Assembly: GCF_009866805.1 (NCBI RefSeq)
Contig: NZ_SIZW01000040.1
Span: forward strand, 620,001 to 684,000
DNA length: 64,000 nt
Reading direction: 5' to 3'
Source: Schauerella aestuarii
GTDB lineage: Bacteria; Pseudomonadota; Gammaproteobacteria; Burkholderiales; Burkholderiaceae_B
Numbering within the stretch: position 1 is the stretch's first letter; each line of letters begins with the position of its first letter. The position numbers were made by a program, and so were the translations under genes. Of this stretch, positions 55,111 to 63,985 are shown piece by piece. Under the pieces are notes generated by a model, which saw nothing but the letters and a program-made list of their open reading frames with translations, had not been told where the DNA came from and did not search any database.

Positions 55111-57832
55111 GACTAAAACCTTATTGCTGGTTGACGGATCGAGCTATCTTTACCGCGCTTATCATGCGATGCCTGATCTGCGTAACAGCCGGGGTGAACC
55201 CACTGGCGCCCTGTACGGGGTCGTCAACATGTTGCGTAAGCTCGCTTCGGATCATAAAGCAGAATATGCCGCTTGCATTTTCGACGCGCGCGGCAAGACG
55301 TTTCGTGACGATATCTACCCCGATTACAAATCTCATCGGCCTCCCATGCCCGATGAGCTCGCGCAGCAGATCGAACCCATCCACCGCGCGGTGCGCGCGC
55401 TGGGCTGGCCGGTGCTGGCGATCGAAGGCGTCGAGGCCGACGACATCATTGGTACGCTGACCAAGCGTGCCACCGCTCACGGTGTGAAGTCCATCGTGTC
55501 TACGGGCGATAAGGACCTCGCTCAATTGGTCGATGATCATGTGACGCTCGTCAATACCATGAGTGGCGAAGTACTCGACGAGCCGGGCGTGGTGAACAAG
55601 TTCGGCATCCCCCCCAACCGCATCGTCGACTATCTGATGTTAGTGGGGGATACGGTCGATAATGTTCCCGGCGTGACCAAGGTCGGGCCCAAAACGGCCG
55701 TCAAGTGGCTCACCGAGCATGGCTCCATCGAGGGCGTGGTCGCGGCCGCCGGCAGTGTGAAGGGCGTGGCAGGCAGCAATTTGCGCGAGGCCATCCCGAA
55801 TTTTCCGATGACGCGCGAGTTGCTCACCGTGAAGTGCGACTGCGATCTCGCCGGCATCGTCGATAGCCTGGCCGATCTGGTGCCGCGTCCGCTGGACGAG
55901 CCCACGCTGCTCTCGCTGTATGAAAACTACGGCTTCCGCTCGTGGCTGCGCGAATTGAGCGGCGACGAGAATCGCGTGCCCGAAAACGATGCGCGCGTGG
56001 TGCAAGAGGCCATTCCCGAGGCGCCCGCCACGACCGATTACCAGATCGTGACCACGTGGGAGGCGTTCGACGAATGGCTGGCGCGGATCGAAGCAGCCAC
56101 GCTTACCGCGCTCGATACCGAAACCACATCCCTCTCCGAGATGCAGGCCCGACTGGTGGGCTTGTCGCTATGCGTCACCCCGGGCGTGTCGGCCTACATT
56201 CCCTTGGCGCATCGTGGCCAGGACGTGGGCCCCCAACTGCCCAAGGATGAGGTGCTCGCGCGCCTGCGCCCGTGGCTGACCAACGCCGATGCACCCAAGC
56301 TGCTGCATCATGCGAAGTACGACACCCATGTATTTGCCAATGAAGGCATCGCGTTGGCCGGCATCGCCGAAGACACGATGCTGCAAGCCTATGTGCTGGA
56401 GTCGCACCGCGGTGTGGGCCTGACCGAGCTGGCGCAGCGCTACCTGGGCCGCACCGGCGTGACGTACGAGTCGCTGTGTGGCAAGGGCGCCAATCAAATC
56501 AACTTCGATCAGGTCGATATCGACAAGGCGGGCTTCTACGCCGCCGAGGATACGGATTTCACGCTGCAACTGCATCAGGTACTGCGTCCGCGTGTGGCAG
56601 CCGACGCGGGGCTCGATCGCATCTACCGCATGGAGATCGAGGTGTCGGAGATCCTGACCGCGATCGAGCGGCAGGGCGTGTGCATCGATGCCGCAGAGCT
56701 CAATCGCCAGAGTCATACGCTGGGCCAGGAGATGCTCACGTTGGAGCAGAAGGCCTACGAGCTCGCGGGTCAGCCGTTCAATCTGAATTCGCCCAAGCAG
56801 TTGGGTGAGATTCTCTTCGGTCAGATGAAGTTGCCGGTGGTCCGCAAGACCGCCAGCGGGGCACCGTCGACCGATGAAGAGGTGCTGTCCAAGCTGGCGC
56901 TGGATTATCCGCTGCCGAAAGTGCTGCTCGATTATCGTGGCATCTCCAAGCTCAAATCCACGTATACCGACAAACTGCCGCGCATGATCGATCCGGCCAC
57001 CGGCCGGGTGCACACGCACTATTCACAAGCCGCCGTGATCACCGGACGGCTGGCGTCGTCCGATCCCAATCTCCAGAACATCCCCGTGCGTACCGCGGCC
57101 GGCCGCCGTGTGCGCGAAGCGTTCATCGCCCAGCCGGGTGGCCTGATCGTATCGGCGGACTATTCCCAAATCGAACTGCGCATCATGGCGCACGTCTCCG
57201 ATGACGCCAATCTGCAGCATGCCTTTGCCACCGGCGCCGACGTGCACCGGGCGACGGCAGCCGAAGTGTTTGGCGTGAGCCTGGACGAGGTGAGCAGCGA
57301 TCAGCGCCGTGCCGCCAAGGCCATCAACTTCGGCCTGATCTACGGCATGGGCGTGTTTGGCCTGGCGTCCAATCTGGGCATTACACGCGACGCCGCACAA
57401 GCCTATATCGACCGATACTTCGCCCGCTATCCGAGCGTGGCGCAGTATATGGAGTCGACCAAGGTGAGTGCGCGCGAGTTGGGTTATGTGCAAACCGTAT
57501 TCGGCCGCAAGCTGTGGCTGCCCGAGATTCGTGGCGGTTCCGGTCCCCGTCGCCAGGGTGCCGAGCGCGCTGCCATCAATGCGCCCATGCAAGGCACGGC
57601 GGCCGATCTGATCAAGCTGGCGATGATCGCGGTGCAGAACTGGATCATGAAGGAAAAGATGGCCAGCCGCATCGTCATGCAGGTGCACGATGAACTGGTG
57701 CTCGAGGTGCCGCAGGACGAGCTTGAGGTGGTGCGTGAGCGTGTTCCTGCGCTCATGTGCAACGTAGCCGAATTGCGGGTGCCGTTGCTGGCCGAAGTGG
57801 GCGTGGGCAGCAATTGGGAGCAGGCGCACTGA
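55109..57832 (+). CDS. polA: DNA polymerase I
   Basis: 907-residue PolA. Domains: 5'-3' flap exonuclease (1-~290), 3'-5' proofreading exonuclease with intact DTE at about 335 (ALDTETTSL) and YAAEDTDFT, and polymerase with motif A DYSQIELRI near 683, the O-helix RRAAKAINFGLIYG, and motif C VHDELVLEV near 860. All activities look functional. ATG 55109 shares CATG with LOG. A minus-10-like CATAAT lies at 55054-55059 inside LOG. TGA overlaps the ZIP gene start. Confidence 0.97.
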   Translation: MTKTLLLVDGSSYLYRAYHAMPDLRNSRGEPTGALYGVVNMLRKLASDHKAEYAACIFDARGKTFRDDIYPDYKSHRPPMPDELAQQIEPIHRAVRALGWPVLAIEGVEADDIIGTLTKRATAHGVKSIVSTGDKDLAQLVDDHVTLVNTMSGEVLDEPGVVNKFGIPPNRIVDYLMLVGDTVDNVPGVTKVGPKTAVKWLTEHGSIEGVVAAAGSVKGVAGSNLREAIPNFPMTRELLTVKCDCDLAGIVDSLADLVPRPLDEPTLLSLYENYGFRSWLRELSGDENRVPENDARVVQEAIPEAPATTDYQIVTTWEAFDEWLARIEAATLTALDTETTSLSEMQARLVGLSLCVTPGVSAYIPLAHRGQDVGPQLPKDEVLARLRPWLTNADAPKLLHHAKYDTHVFANEGIALAGIAEDTMLQAYVLESHRGVGLTELAQRYLGRTGVTYESLCGKGANQINFDQVDIDKAGFYAAEDTDFTLQLHQVLRPRVAADAGLDRIYRMEIEVSEILTAIERQGVCIDAAELNRQSHTLGQEMLTLEQKAYELAGQPFNLNSPKQLGEILFGQMKLPVVRKTASGAPSTDEEVLSKLALDYPLPKVLLDYRGISKLKSTYTDKLPRMIDPATGRVHTHYSQAAVITGRLASSDPNLQNIPVRTAAGRRVREAFIAQPGGLIVSADYSQIELRIMAHVSDDANLQHAFATGADVHRATAAEVFGVSLDEVSSDQRRAAKAINFGLIYGMGVFGLASNLGITRDAAQAYIDRYFARYPSVAQYMESTKVSARELGYVQTVFGRKLWLPEIRGGSGPRRQGAERAAINAPMQGTAADLIKLAMIAVQNWIMKEKMASRIVMQVHDELVLEVPQDELEVVRERVPALMCNVAELRVPLLAEVGVGSNWEQAH

Positions 57833-58680
57833 TGCTGCTCTCATGGATCGTTTTGGCCACGGTGGCCGGCGGCTTGATCGCCGTGCTGGTGGCGCACTGG
57901 CTGGCGCATCGGGTGTTCGTGCAGTATCTGCATCACATGGTGAGCCTGTCGGTGGGCGTGCTGCTGGCCGTGGCGTTGTTGCACCTCTTGCCCGAAGCCT
58001 TCGAATTGGCCGATGCCGATGCGCACGGTTTGTTTGGATTGATGCTGGCGTCGCTCATCGGGTTCTTTGCGCTGGAAAAAATCGCATTGCTGCGGCACAG
58101 CCATCACCACGAAGGCGATGGGCACCATCACCATCACGGGCACGATGAGCATGAGGCCGGTCGTGGCGGTGTGCTGATCCTGATCGGCAGTTCGCTGCAC
58201 AATCTGTGCGACGGTGTGCTGGTGGCGGCCGCGTTTCTCACCGACCCGATACTGGGTGTGTTGACGGCGGCGTCGATCATCATCCACGAAGTGCCGCACA
58301 AGCTCAGCGATTTCGTCGTGCTGCGCAACGCAGGGCTCAAGCGACGGCGGGCCTTGATACTGATCCTGTTCTCGAGCTTCTGCTCGGCACTGGGCGGGAT
58401 TCTGGGCTACTTCGTGCTGCAACAGGCACAGGCGTTGCTGCCCTACGCGCTTGTGGTGGCCGCGAGCAGCTTTCTGTATATCTCGGTGGCCGACCTCATG
58501 CCGCAGATGCACGAGCGCGTATCGCCGGCGGATGCCGCGCCTCAACTGGCGCTCGTCGGCATCGGCGTCGCGGTGATCTATGCGGTGACCACGATGATGC
58601 ATCACGGTCATGGTCACGACGATCATGACGATCACGCGCACGGTGCCGTGCCCGCGATCCATGCGCCGCATCAGCACTGA
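57832..58680 (+). CDS. ZIP family metal transporter with His-rich loop
   Basis: 282-residue inner-membrane ZIP permease, about eight helices. The metal path motifs are HNLCDGV (TM4) and HEVPHKLSDF (TM5). A His-rich loop between TM3 and TM4 (HSHHHEGDGHHHHHGHDEH) and a His/Asp-rich C-terminus (HHGHGHDDHDDHAHG) are likely zinc-sensing or buffering sites. Its ATG overlaps the polA TGA by one base, so it is probably made from the same transcript. Confidence 0.92.
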   Translation: MLLSWIVLATVAGGLIAVLVAHWLAHRVFVQYLHHMVSLSVGVLLAVALLHLLPEAFELADADAHGLFGLMLASLIGFFALEKIALLRHSHHHEGDGHHHHHGHDEHEAGRGGVLILIGSSLHNLCDGVLVAAAFLTDPILGVLTAASIIIHEVPHKLSDFVVLRNAGLKRRRALILILFSSFCSALGGILGYFVLQQAQALLPYALVVAASSFLYISVADLMPQMHERVSPADAAPQLALVGIGVAVIYAVTTMMHHGHGHDDHDDHAHGAVPAIHAPHQH

Positions 58681-58738
58681 TAGTTTCGATTCGACGATCC
58701 CGACAGCCATGCCGGGGTCGTCTCTCAAAGGAGCCGAT

Positions 58739-59506
58739 ATGAACGCCAGCGATCACACCATCCATACCGATACCGACGGCCTTGAAGCAGGCGCATTCGA
58801 TCTGCCGGTCAACGGCGGCACGATGCAGGCTTATTACGCCGCACCGGCAGGCAACAAGAACTTGCCGGTCGTGCTGGTGGTGCAAGAGATTTTCGGGTTG
58901 AACGAGCACACCCAAGACGTGTGCCGCCGCATCGCCAAATTGGGTTATTTCGCCGTTGGTGCCAATCTTTACCAACGCCAAGGCGCGGCCGAAACCTATA
59001 CCGATATTCCGAAGCTGATCTCCGAAATCGTGGCCAAAGTGCCTGACGAGCAAGTGCTGTCGGACCTGGATTCGAGCGTGGCCTGGGCGGCCAGGCAGGG
59101 CGCCAACGCCCAGCGCGTGGGTATCACCGGCTTTTGCTGGGGCGGCCGATTGACGTGGATGTATGCGGCACACAATGCCAATGTGCGTGCCGGGGTTGCC
59201 TGGTACGGCAAGCTCACGCAGGGCCACGGTCCGCTGATCAAGCGCAATGCCGTGGATATCGTGGGTGAGTTGAAGGGGCCGGTGCTGGGGCTGTACGGCG
59301 GCCTCGACAAGAGCATCCCCGTGGCCGACGTCGACATCATGCGCGACAAGCTCAAGGGCGGCAACGAGGCGGCGAAGGCATCCGAACTCGTGGTCTATCC
59401 CGAATCCGATCACGCCTTCTTTGCCGACTATCGCGCCAACTACCGTGAGCCCGATGCCAAGGACGGTTGGCGCCGTCTGACGGATTGGTTCAAGCAATAC
59501 CTGTGA
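58739..59506 (+). CDS. Dienelactone hydrolase family protein
   Basis: 255-residue alpha/beta hydrolase. Catalytic Cys in GFCWGGR, Asp in GGLDKSIP and His in ESDHAFFADYR, with Glu in VVQEIFGLNEH as in dienelactone hydrolases. Chlorocatechol genes are absent nearby, so the natural substrate is unknown. Starts at ATG 58739 with AAGGAG 5 bases upstream. Ends before a canonical terminator at 59543. Confidence 0.93.
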   Translation: MNASDHTIHTDTDGLEAGAFDLPVNGGTMQAYYAAPAGNKNLPVVLVVQEIFGLNEHTQDVCRRIAKLGYFAVGANLYQRQGAAETYTDIPKLISEIVAKVPDEQVLSDLDSSVAWAARQGANAQRVGITGFCWGGRLTWMYAAHNANVRAGVAWYGKLTQGHGPLIKRNAVDIVGELKGPVLGLYGGLDKSIPVADVDIMRDKLKGGNEAAKASELVVYPESDHAFFADYRANYREPDAKDGWRRLTDWFKQYL

Positions 59507-59542
59507 TGCACGATTGAACGATTGTTTGTCGTCATCGCGACG

Positions 59543-59571
59543 AAAGAGGCCCCTCGGGGTCTCTTTTTTTT
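59543..59571 (+). terminator. Intrinsic terminator after dienelactone hydrolase
   Basis: AGAGGCCC (59545-59552)/GGGTCTCT (59557-59564) stem with a G-U pair and 4-base loop, followed by T run to 59571. The 146 bases from here to the ankyrin gene show nothing further. Confidence 0.88.
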
Positions 59572-59717
59572 GATCGATGTTGATGTCGAGGACGCCAGTG
59601 CGGTGCTGACGATGCTGTGCGATGCGTGACGACGCTTTTGTGGTGCTGAAGATGCTCGTGCGAGGCTGAAGGCTTTAGTTGCCGCGACATGATGGCGTCA
59701 CGACGCAGCGTTTTACG

Positions 59718-60395
59718 TCAACCCTTTGCCCCGGCTTGCACGAGCAGCGTCTCGATCGCGCTATAGCCGCGCTGGCGGGCATGCTGCAACGGCGTCACGC
59801 CCTCGCCATCGGCGAGATTCACATCGGCGTGCGCGTCGAGCAGGTCCCGTACGATCTCGACATGCCGAGGCCCGCCGTCGCTCAGGATGATCGCTTCGAG
59901 CAGCGCGGTCCAATGCAGGTTATTCACGTGATTGACGTCGGCGCCCGCCGCGATCAGGATGCGCACGGTTTCCACATGGCCGCGCTCCGAGGCTGGAATG
60001 ATCGCCGTGCCACCGAAGCGATTGGTGCTTTTCAGATCGGCGCCGTGGGCGAGCGTCATCTGCAGAATCTCGTTGTGGCCGCGCGCACCGGCATACAAAT
60101 ACGGGCTGTCGTTGATCTTGTCTTTGGCGTTCACATCCGCACCGCCCTCGATCAATACCCGCGCCGCCTCCACATGATTGGCATGCGTGGCGATCAGCAG
60201 CGCTGTTTCTCCCTTGGCATTGCGTGCGTCGATGGCCGCGCCTTTCGCAAGCAACCCGCGAATCTCTGTTGCATGGCCAAGCGCGGCAGCCTGATGCAGT
60301 TCGCTTTCCCGCTCGCTACTCGCAGCGGTAACGGGCGTGACCGCAAACATTGCGACGGCCATGCCAAAGCAAATCGATATGCGCTCCAACAGCAT
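59718..60395 (-). CDS. Exported ankyrin-repeat protein
   Basis: 225-residue protein: signal peptide (LERISICFGMAVAMFAVTPVTAA, cleavage near TAAS) and five to six ankyrin repeats from residue ~30 (e.g. KGETALLIATHANHVEAARVLIEGGADVNA, key GETALxxA and GADVNA). Likely periplasmic protein-protein interaction module. ATG 60395 has AAGGAGA 7 bases upstream. No catalase or other classic partner is adjacent. Confidence 0.9.
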   Translation of the reverse strand: MLLERISICFGMAVAMFAVTPVTAASSERESELHQAAALGHATEIRGLLAKGAAIDARNAKGETALLIATHANHVEAARVLIEGGADVNAKDKINDSPYLYAGARGHNEILQMTLAHGADLKSTNRFGGTAIIPASERGHVETVRILIAAGADVNHVNNLHWTALLEAIILSDGGPRHVEIVRDLLDAHADVNLADGEGVTPLQHARQRGYSAIETLLVQAGAKG

Positions 60396-60503
60396 GTGCG
60401 TGTCTCCTTGGTTCATTTGACGATGCGCCAAGGATATCGCGTCCGCGCGTCCGCGGCGCGCGCGGACGGCAGGCGTTCCGACGACCGGCCGATAGGGATC
60501 GCC

Positions 60504-61520
60504 TTAACGATGCGCGCCGACTTCGCTATCCAGATGTGCCATCTGTGCTGCGGCATATCGGTCTCCCGCCGCCGTGCCCTTGGGCACTGCGGCTTCGATC
60601 GCCGCCAGATCGCCAGGGGTCAGGTCGAGCGCGAGGCTGCCCAAGGCTTCGGTAAGCCGGTCGCGACGGCGCGCGCCCACCACGGGCACGATGTCGATCC
60701 CTTGCGCAGCCACCCAGGCAATCGCGATCTGCGCGACGCTCACCGCTTTGGCATCGGCGATCTTGCGCAAGGCGTCCACCAAGGCAAGGTTGCGCTCGAC
60801 GTTGCCGTCCTGGAAGCGGGGGCTGTGCGCCCGGAAGTCGCCGGGGCCACCCGCGCTGTCTTTTTGCCAATGGCCGCTGATCAGGCCGCGCGACAGCACG
60901 CCGTAGGCCGTGATGCCGATGCCGAGATCGCGGCAGGTCGCCAGAATGCCGTCTTCGATTCCGCGCGAAATCAAGGAGTACTCGATCTGCAAATCGGCAA
61001 TGGGATGCACGGCGGCGGCGCGCTTGATCGTGTCCGAACCCATTTCGGATAGACCGATATGACGTACATAGCCTGCTTTCACCATGTCGGCGATGGCGCC
61101 TACCGTCTCTTCGATCGGCACATTGGGATCGAGGCGGGCAGGGCGATAGACGTCGATGTAGTCCACGCCCAAACGCGTAAGGCTGTGCGCCAGAAAATTC
61201 TTGATGGCCTGTGGGCGACCGTCGTAGCCGATCCATCCGCCGGCCGGGTCGCGCAATGCGCCCGTCTTGACGCTGATGATGAGATTATCGCGCTGGGTGC
61301 CTTTGATGCCGCCGATCGCCTCACCGATCAACATCTCGTTATGGCCCATCCCGTAGAAGTCGCCGGTGTCCAGCAGCGTCACGCCGGCGTCGAGCGCCGC
61401 ATGAATCGTGGCGATGCTCTCCGCACGGTCAGACGGGCCATACATCCCCGACATCCCCATGCATCCAAGTCCGAGTGCCGACACGGCCGGACCGGTTGAA
61501 CCTAATTGGCGTTGTTCCAT
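60504..61520 (-). CDS. Aldo/keto reductase lacking the canonical active-site His
   Basis: 338-residue AKR. Asp51, Tyr56 and Lys85 of the tetrad are present, but the segment that normally carries the catalytic His (LYxLHRxDP) reads VYRPARLDP, so His is replaced by Ala at 128. NADP-binding C-terminal VGARRRDRL is intact. It may still be an active reductase with altered mechanism. ATG 61520 with AAGG about 12 bases upstream. Divergent from a LysR gene that probably controls it. Confidence 0.9.
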   Translation of the reverse strand: MEQRQLGSTGPAVSALGLGCMGMSGMYGPSDRAESIATIHAALDAGVTLLDTGDFYGMGHNEMLIGEAIGGIKGTQRDNLIISVKTGALRDPAGGWIGYDGRPQAIKNFLAHSLTRLGVDYIDVYRPARLDPNVPIEETVGAIADMVKAGYVRHIGLSEMGSDTIKRAAAVHPIADLQIEYSLISRGIEDGILATCRDLGIGITAYGVLSRGLISGHWQKDSAGGPGDFRAHSPRFQDGNVERNLALVDALRKIADAKAVSVAQIAIAWVAAQGIDIVPVVGARRRDRLTEALGSLALDLTPGDLAAIEAAVPKGTAAGDRYAAAQMAHLDSEVGAHR

Positions 61521-61610
61521 GAGAATTTTCCTTAGTGGCGGGGCATCGAGTGACGACCGATGCATGCATTGTGCGCGCGCCATGCAATCAGATAAACGTG
61601 CTAATTTAAG

Positions 61611-61638
61611 AATTATTATTCAAAATTCGATAATAATT
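61611..61638. promoter_or_regulatory. Candidate LysR operator
   Basis: AATTATTAT (61611-61619) and ATAATAATT (61630-61638) form a perfect 9-bp inverted repeat with a 10-base spacer in the divergent region between the AKR and LysR genes, a usual LysR site position. The second arm lies 11 bases before the LysR ATG. Confidence 0.55.
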
Positions 61639-61649
61639 GGGGTGCGCTG

Positions 61650-62546
61650 ATGGATCAGTTGCAGGCCATGCGAATCTTCAGCCGTGTTGCGGAACAGTCC
61701 AGCTTCACGCTCGCTGCTGAACAGATGAACCTGCCTCGGGCAGGCGTCACGCTCGCGATACAGCAACTGGAGAAGCATGTGGGCGCACGCCTGCTTCATC
61801 GCACGACGCGCAAGGTCACCCTCACGAGCGAGGGCGCGGCCTATTACGACAGTTGCCGGCGAGTACTCACCGAAGTGGACGCGGCCGACGCGCTGTTTCC
61901 AACCGCCTATCAGTCGCCACGCGGACCCGTGCGAATCGACCTGCCCGAGCGCCTGGCGCGTTTGAAGATCGTGCCGGCGCTGGACGACTTTCACGCCAGG
62001 TATCCAGACATCGAATTGCGCATCAGTGTGACCGATCGGATCGTCGACATGATCGACGAAGGCATCGACTGCGTCGTTCGCGTGGGTGAGCTGAACGACT
62101 CACGCCTGGTGGCCAAACGCATCGGCACCTTGAGTCAGATCACGGCCGCTGCACCGTCTTATCTGCAGCGCCATGGCACCCCGCAAACGTTGGACGATCT
62201 TTCGCAGCATGCCGCCGTCAATTTCTTTTCCAATCGCACGCGGCGCGATCTGGATTTCGAGTTTGAAGAGGCGGGCGTGGCGCGCAATATCCGCATGCGC
62301 GGTGCGGTATCGGTGAGCAGTGCCGAGGCCGGTGTGGCGTGCTGCCTTGCGGGCCTGGGCATTGCGCAGGCCCCCGTCAACGGACTGGCCGGTCATATCG
62401 AGCGGGGCGAACTGATTCGAGTTCTGGCCGATTATGCCGTGCCGCCCATGCCGCTGTCGGTGGTGTATGGGCATCAGCGGCATCTTGCGCCACGGGTGCG
62501 GGTGTTTGTGGACTGGGTGAGTGAATTGTTGAGTGATGTGCGGTGA
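61650..62546 (+). CDS. LysR family transcriptional regulator
   Basis: 298-residue LysR protein. Helix-turn-helix SSFTLAAEQMNLPRAGVTLAIQQLE at residues ~17-41, LLHRTTRKVTLTSEG wing, then an effector domain (GPVRIDLPERLARLKIVPAL). Resembles regulators of AKR/SDR detoxification genes (AaeR/DsdC-like short forms). Starts at ATG 61650 in an A/T-rich divergent region shared with the AKR. Confidence 0.93.
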   Translation: MDQLQAMRIFSRVAEQSSFTLAAEQMNLPRAGVTLAIQQLEKHVGARLLHRTTRKVTLTSEGAAYYDSCRRVLTEVDAADALFPTAYQSPRGPVRIDLPERLARLKIVPALDDFHARYPDIELRISVTDRIVDMIDEGIDCVVRVGELNDSRLVAKRIGTLSQITAAAPSYLQRHGTPQTLDDLSQHAAVNFFSNRTRRDLDFEFEEAGVARNIRMRGAVSVSSAEAGVACCLAGLGIAQAPVNGLAGHIERGELIRVLADYAVPPMPLSVVYGHQRHLAPRVRVFVDWVSELLSDVR

Positions 62547-62608
62547 TGCTGCCGGCGCCGGCATCGGCACAGTGTTGAAGTGATGCAGAACGCAGAGATG
62601 AGGTGATG

Positions 62609-62992
62609 ATGGCGAACAAGCTTCGAATCGATAAATGGTTATGGGCAGCGCGGTTTTACAAGACCCGCAGCCTGGCTGCGCAAGAGGTGGGACGCGGGCG
62701 CGTGCTGGTCAACGGTCAAGTGGCCAAGCCCGCGCGTGAAGTGGGCGTGGGCGATCTGGTCAGCATTCACAAAGAGCCGCCGGCGATGGAGGTTTGCGTA
62801 TGCGCGATCAGCAATATGCGTGGGCCTGCGCCGGTGGCGCGACAGTTGTATGAAGAAACCAATGAAAGTGTGGCCAAGCGCGAGGCGGCGGCGGAAATGC
62901 GGCGTCTGGCACCGGAACCTGCAGCCGATATTGCTGCCGGGCGGCCGACGAAACGGGATCGGCGATTGATCGATTTTGTGCGCGGAAAGTGA
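62609..62992 (+). CDS. hslR: Heat shock protein 15 (S4 RNA-binding)
   Basis: 127-residue Hsp15-like protein. The S4 domain RIDKWLWAARFYKTRSLAAQEVGRGRVLVNG (key: DKWLWxxRxxKTR) fills the first half; the second half is charged. Hsp15 binds stalled 50S subunits bearing nascent tRNA and helps recycle them. Three possible starts are adjacent (GTG 62603, ATG 62606, ATG 62609); the last gives the usual MANKLRIDKWL. Confidence 0.93.
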   Translation: MANKLRIDKWLWAARFYKTRSLAAQEVGRGRVLVNGQVAKPAREVGVGDLVSIHKEPPAMEVCVCAISNMRGPAPVARQLYEETNESVAKREAAAEMRRLAPEPAADIAAGRPTKRDRRLIDFVRGK

Positions 62993-63072
62993 CGAGGGTG
63001 CCAGCGGTGCGCGCTGGCCTGAAGACGCGCAGCCGTAAACGGCGGGGTCCAGCAAAAATCCCGAGGCCCCCC

Positions 63073-63840
63073 TTAGTGCGCGGCCGCTTCCTGCATCAGT
63101 ACCCCGTGGATGTAGTCGCCGGCTTCTGAAATGTCGCAGCGGATGGCGTGCGCCATCGCTGGGGCATCGCGATTGGCCATCGCCTTCACGGCTTCAGCGT
63201 GATGGTCCGCCGCCTTCAGATGCGGCACGTACTCGGGCAGCACCATGTTGAGTACCGGCCCGCATCGGAGCCAGAGCGTTTCGATGCTGTCCTGGATCAC
63301 ATCCAGGCCGCTCAAGCCATAAATATGAAAATGAAAGTGCCGATGCACGTCGAGGTAGCCCTGACGCGGCTCGGCATCGATCAATCGCGCCATTTCGGCG
63401 TGCAGCTCGCGTAGCCGGCGCACGTCGGCATCGCTCGCGTGCGCGACGGCCTCGAAGGCCGCGCGGGATTCCAGTTCCGCACGCATGATGACGAGCTGGC
63501 GAAAGATGCCCGCATCCACATGCGGCACGATCGCGCCACCGCCCTGACCGCCCGTGCCGCGCTCGAGCACCCGTTCGGCAGTCAGGCGATTGACCGCATC
63601 GCGCACCGGCGTGAGGCTGATGCCCAACTCGGCCGCCACCTCGCGTAGCACGATGCGATGGCCCGGCGCGTAGCGCCCGTTCAGCAGCGCCTCGCGCAGC
63701 GCGGCATAGGCGCGGTCCCACAATGTTTCCCGGTCGAGCGGGCGCAGGATCGACGACTTGCACGCCGGCGCAATACCGATGCTGGGGGGAGATGCGGGCA
63801 CGGCAGGTCCTCTTGCTTTGGTTCGATTCATTACCGCCAT
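63073..63840 (-). CDS. GntR/FadR family (FCD) transcriptional regulator
   Basis: 255-residue GntR regulator. Winged helix: LREALLNGRYAPGHRIVLREVAAELGISLTPVRDAVNRL (key: LR..LLNG...PG..L, LG.S.TPVRDA). C-terminal FCD domain has helical segments with metal-ligand His in HRHFHFHIY and HHAEAVKAM. Start 63840 or ATG 63831. Divergent from the gene beginning at 63986, with a perfect palindrome between, so it probably represses both. Confidence 0.92.
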   Translation of the reverse strand: MAVMNRTKARGPAVPASPPSIGIAPACKSSILRPLDRETLWDRAYAALREALLNGRYAPGHRIVLREVAAELGISLTPVRDAVNRLTAERVLERGTGGQGGGAIVPHVDAGIFRQLVIMRAELESRAAFEAVAHASDADVRRLRELHAEMARLIDAEPRQGYLDVHRHFHFHIYGLSGLDVIQDSIETLWLRCGPVLNMVLPEYVPHLKAADHHAEAVKAMANRDAPAMAHAIRCDISEAGDYIHGVLMQEAAAH

Positions 63841-63884
63841 TCTCTCACTGGCGTGCTGCGGCGCAGAACCGAAAGTTGTTTGTT

Positions 63885-63900
63885 ATTCGTTATAACGAAT
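63885..63900. promoter_or_regulatory. Candidate GntR operator palindrome
   Basis: ATTCGTTATAACGAAT, a perfect 16-bp palindrome, 45 bases upstream of the GntR start and 85 upstream of the next gene. Position and A/T-rich symmetric centre suit a GntR-type site. Confidence 0.65.
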
Positions 63901-63967
63901 GATAGGATAGTTCCAGAATAGTTCAAAACAGCCCTGAGAGGCAGTGATGAAGCGCCCTCAAGGCGAC

Positions 63968-63985
63968 TTTCGGAGGAGACCGAAA
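63968..63985 (+). promoter_or_regulatory. Ribosome binding site inside a small hairpin
   Basis: TTTCGG (63968-63973) and CCGAAA (63980-63985) flank AGGAGA (63974-63979), so the Shine-Dalgarno would sit exactly in the loop, directly before the ATG at 63986. Confidence 0.6.

Noticed and set aside
58082-58200. Simple-sequence repeat in the ZIP His-rich loop
   Set aside because: CAC/CAT codons vary without exact units; explained by a functional His-rich loop of the protein family.
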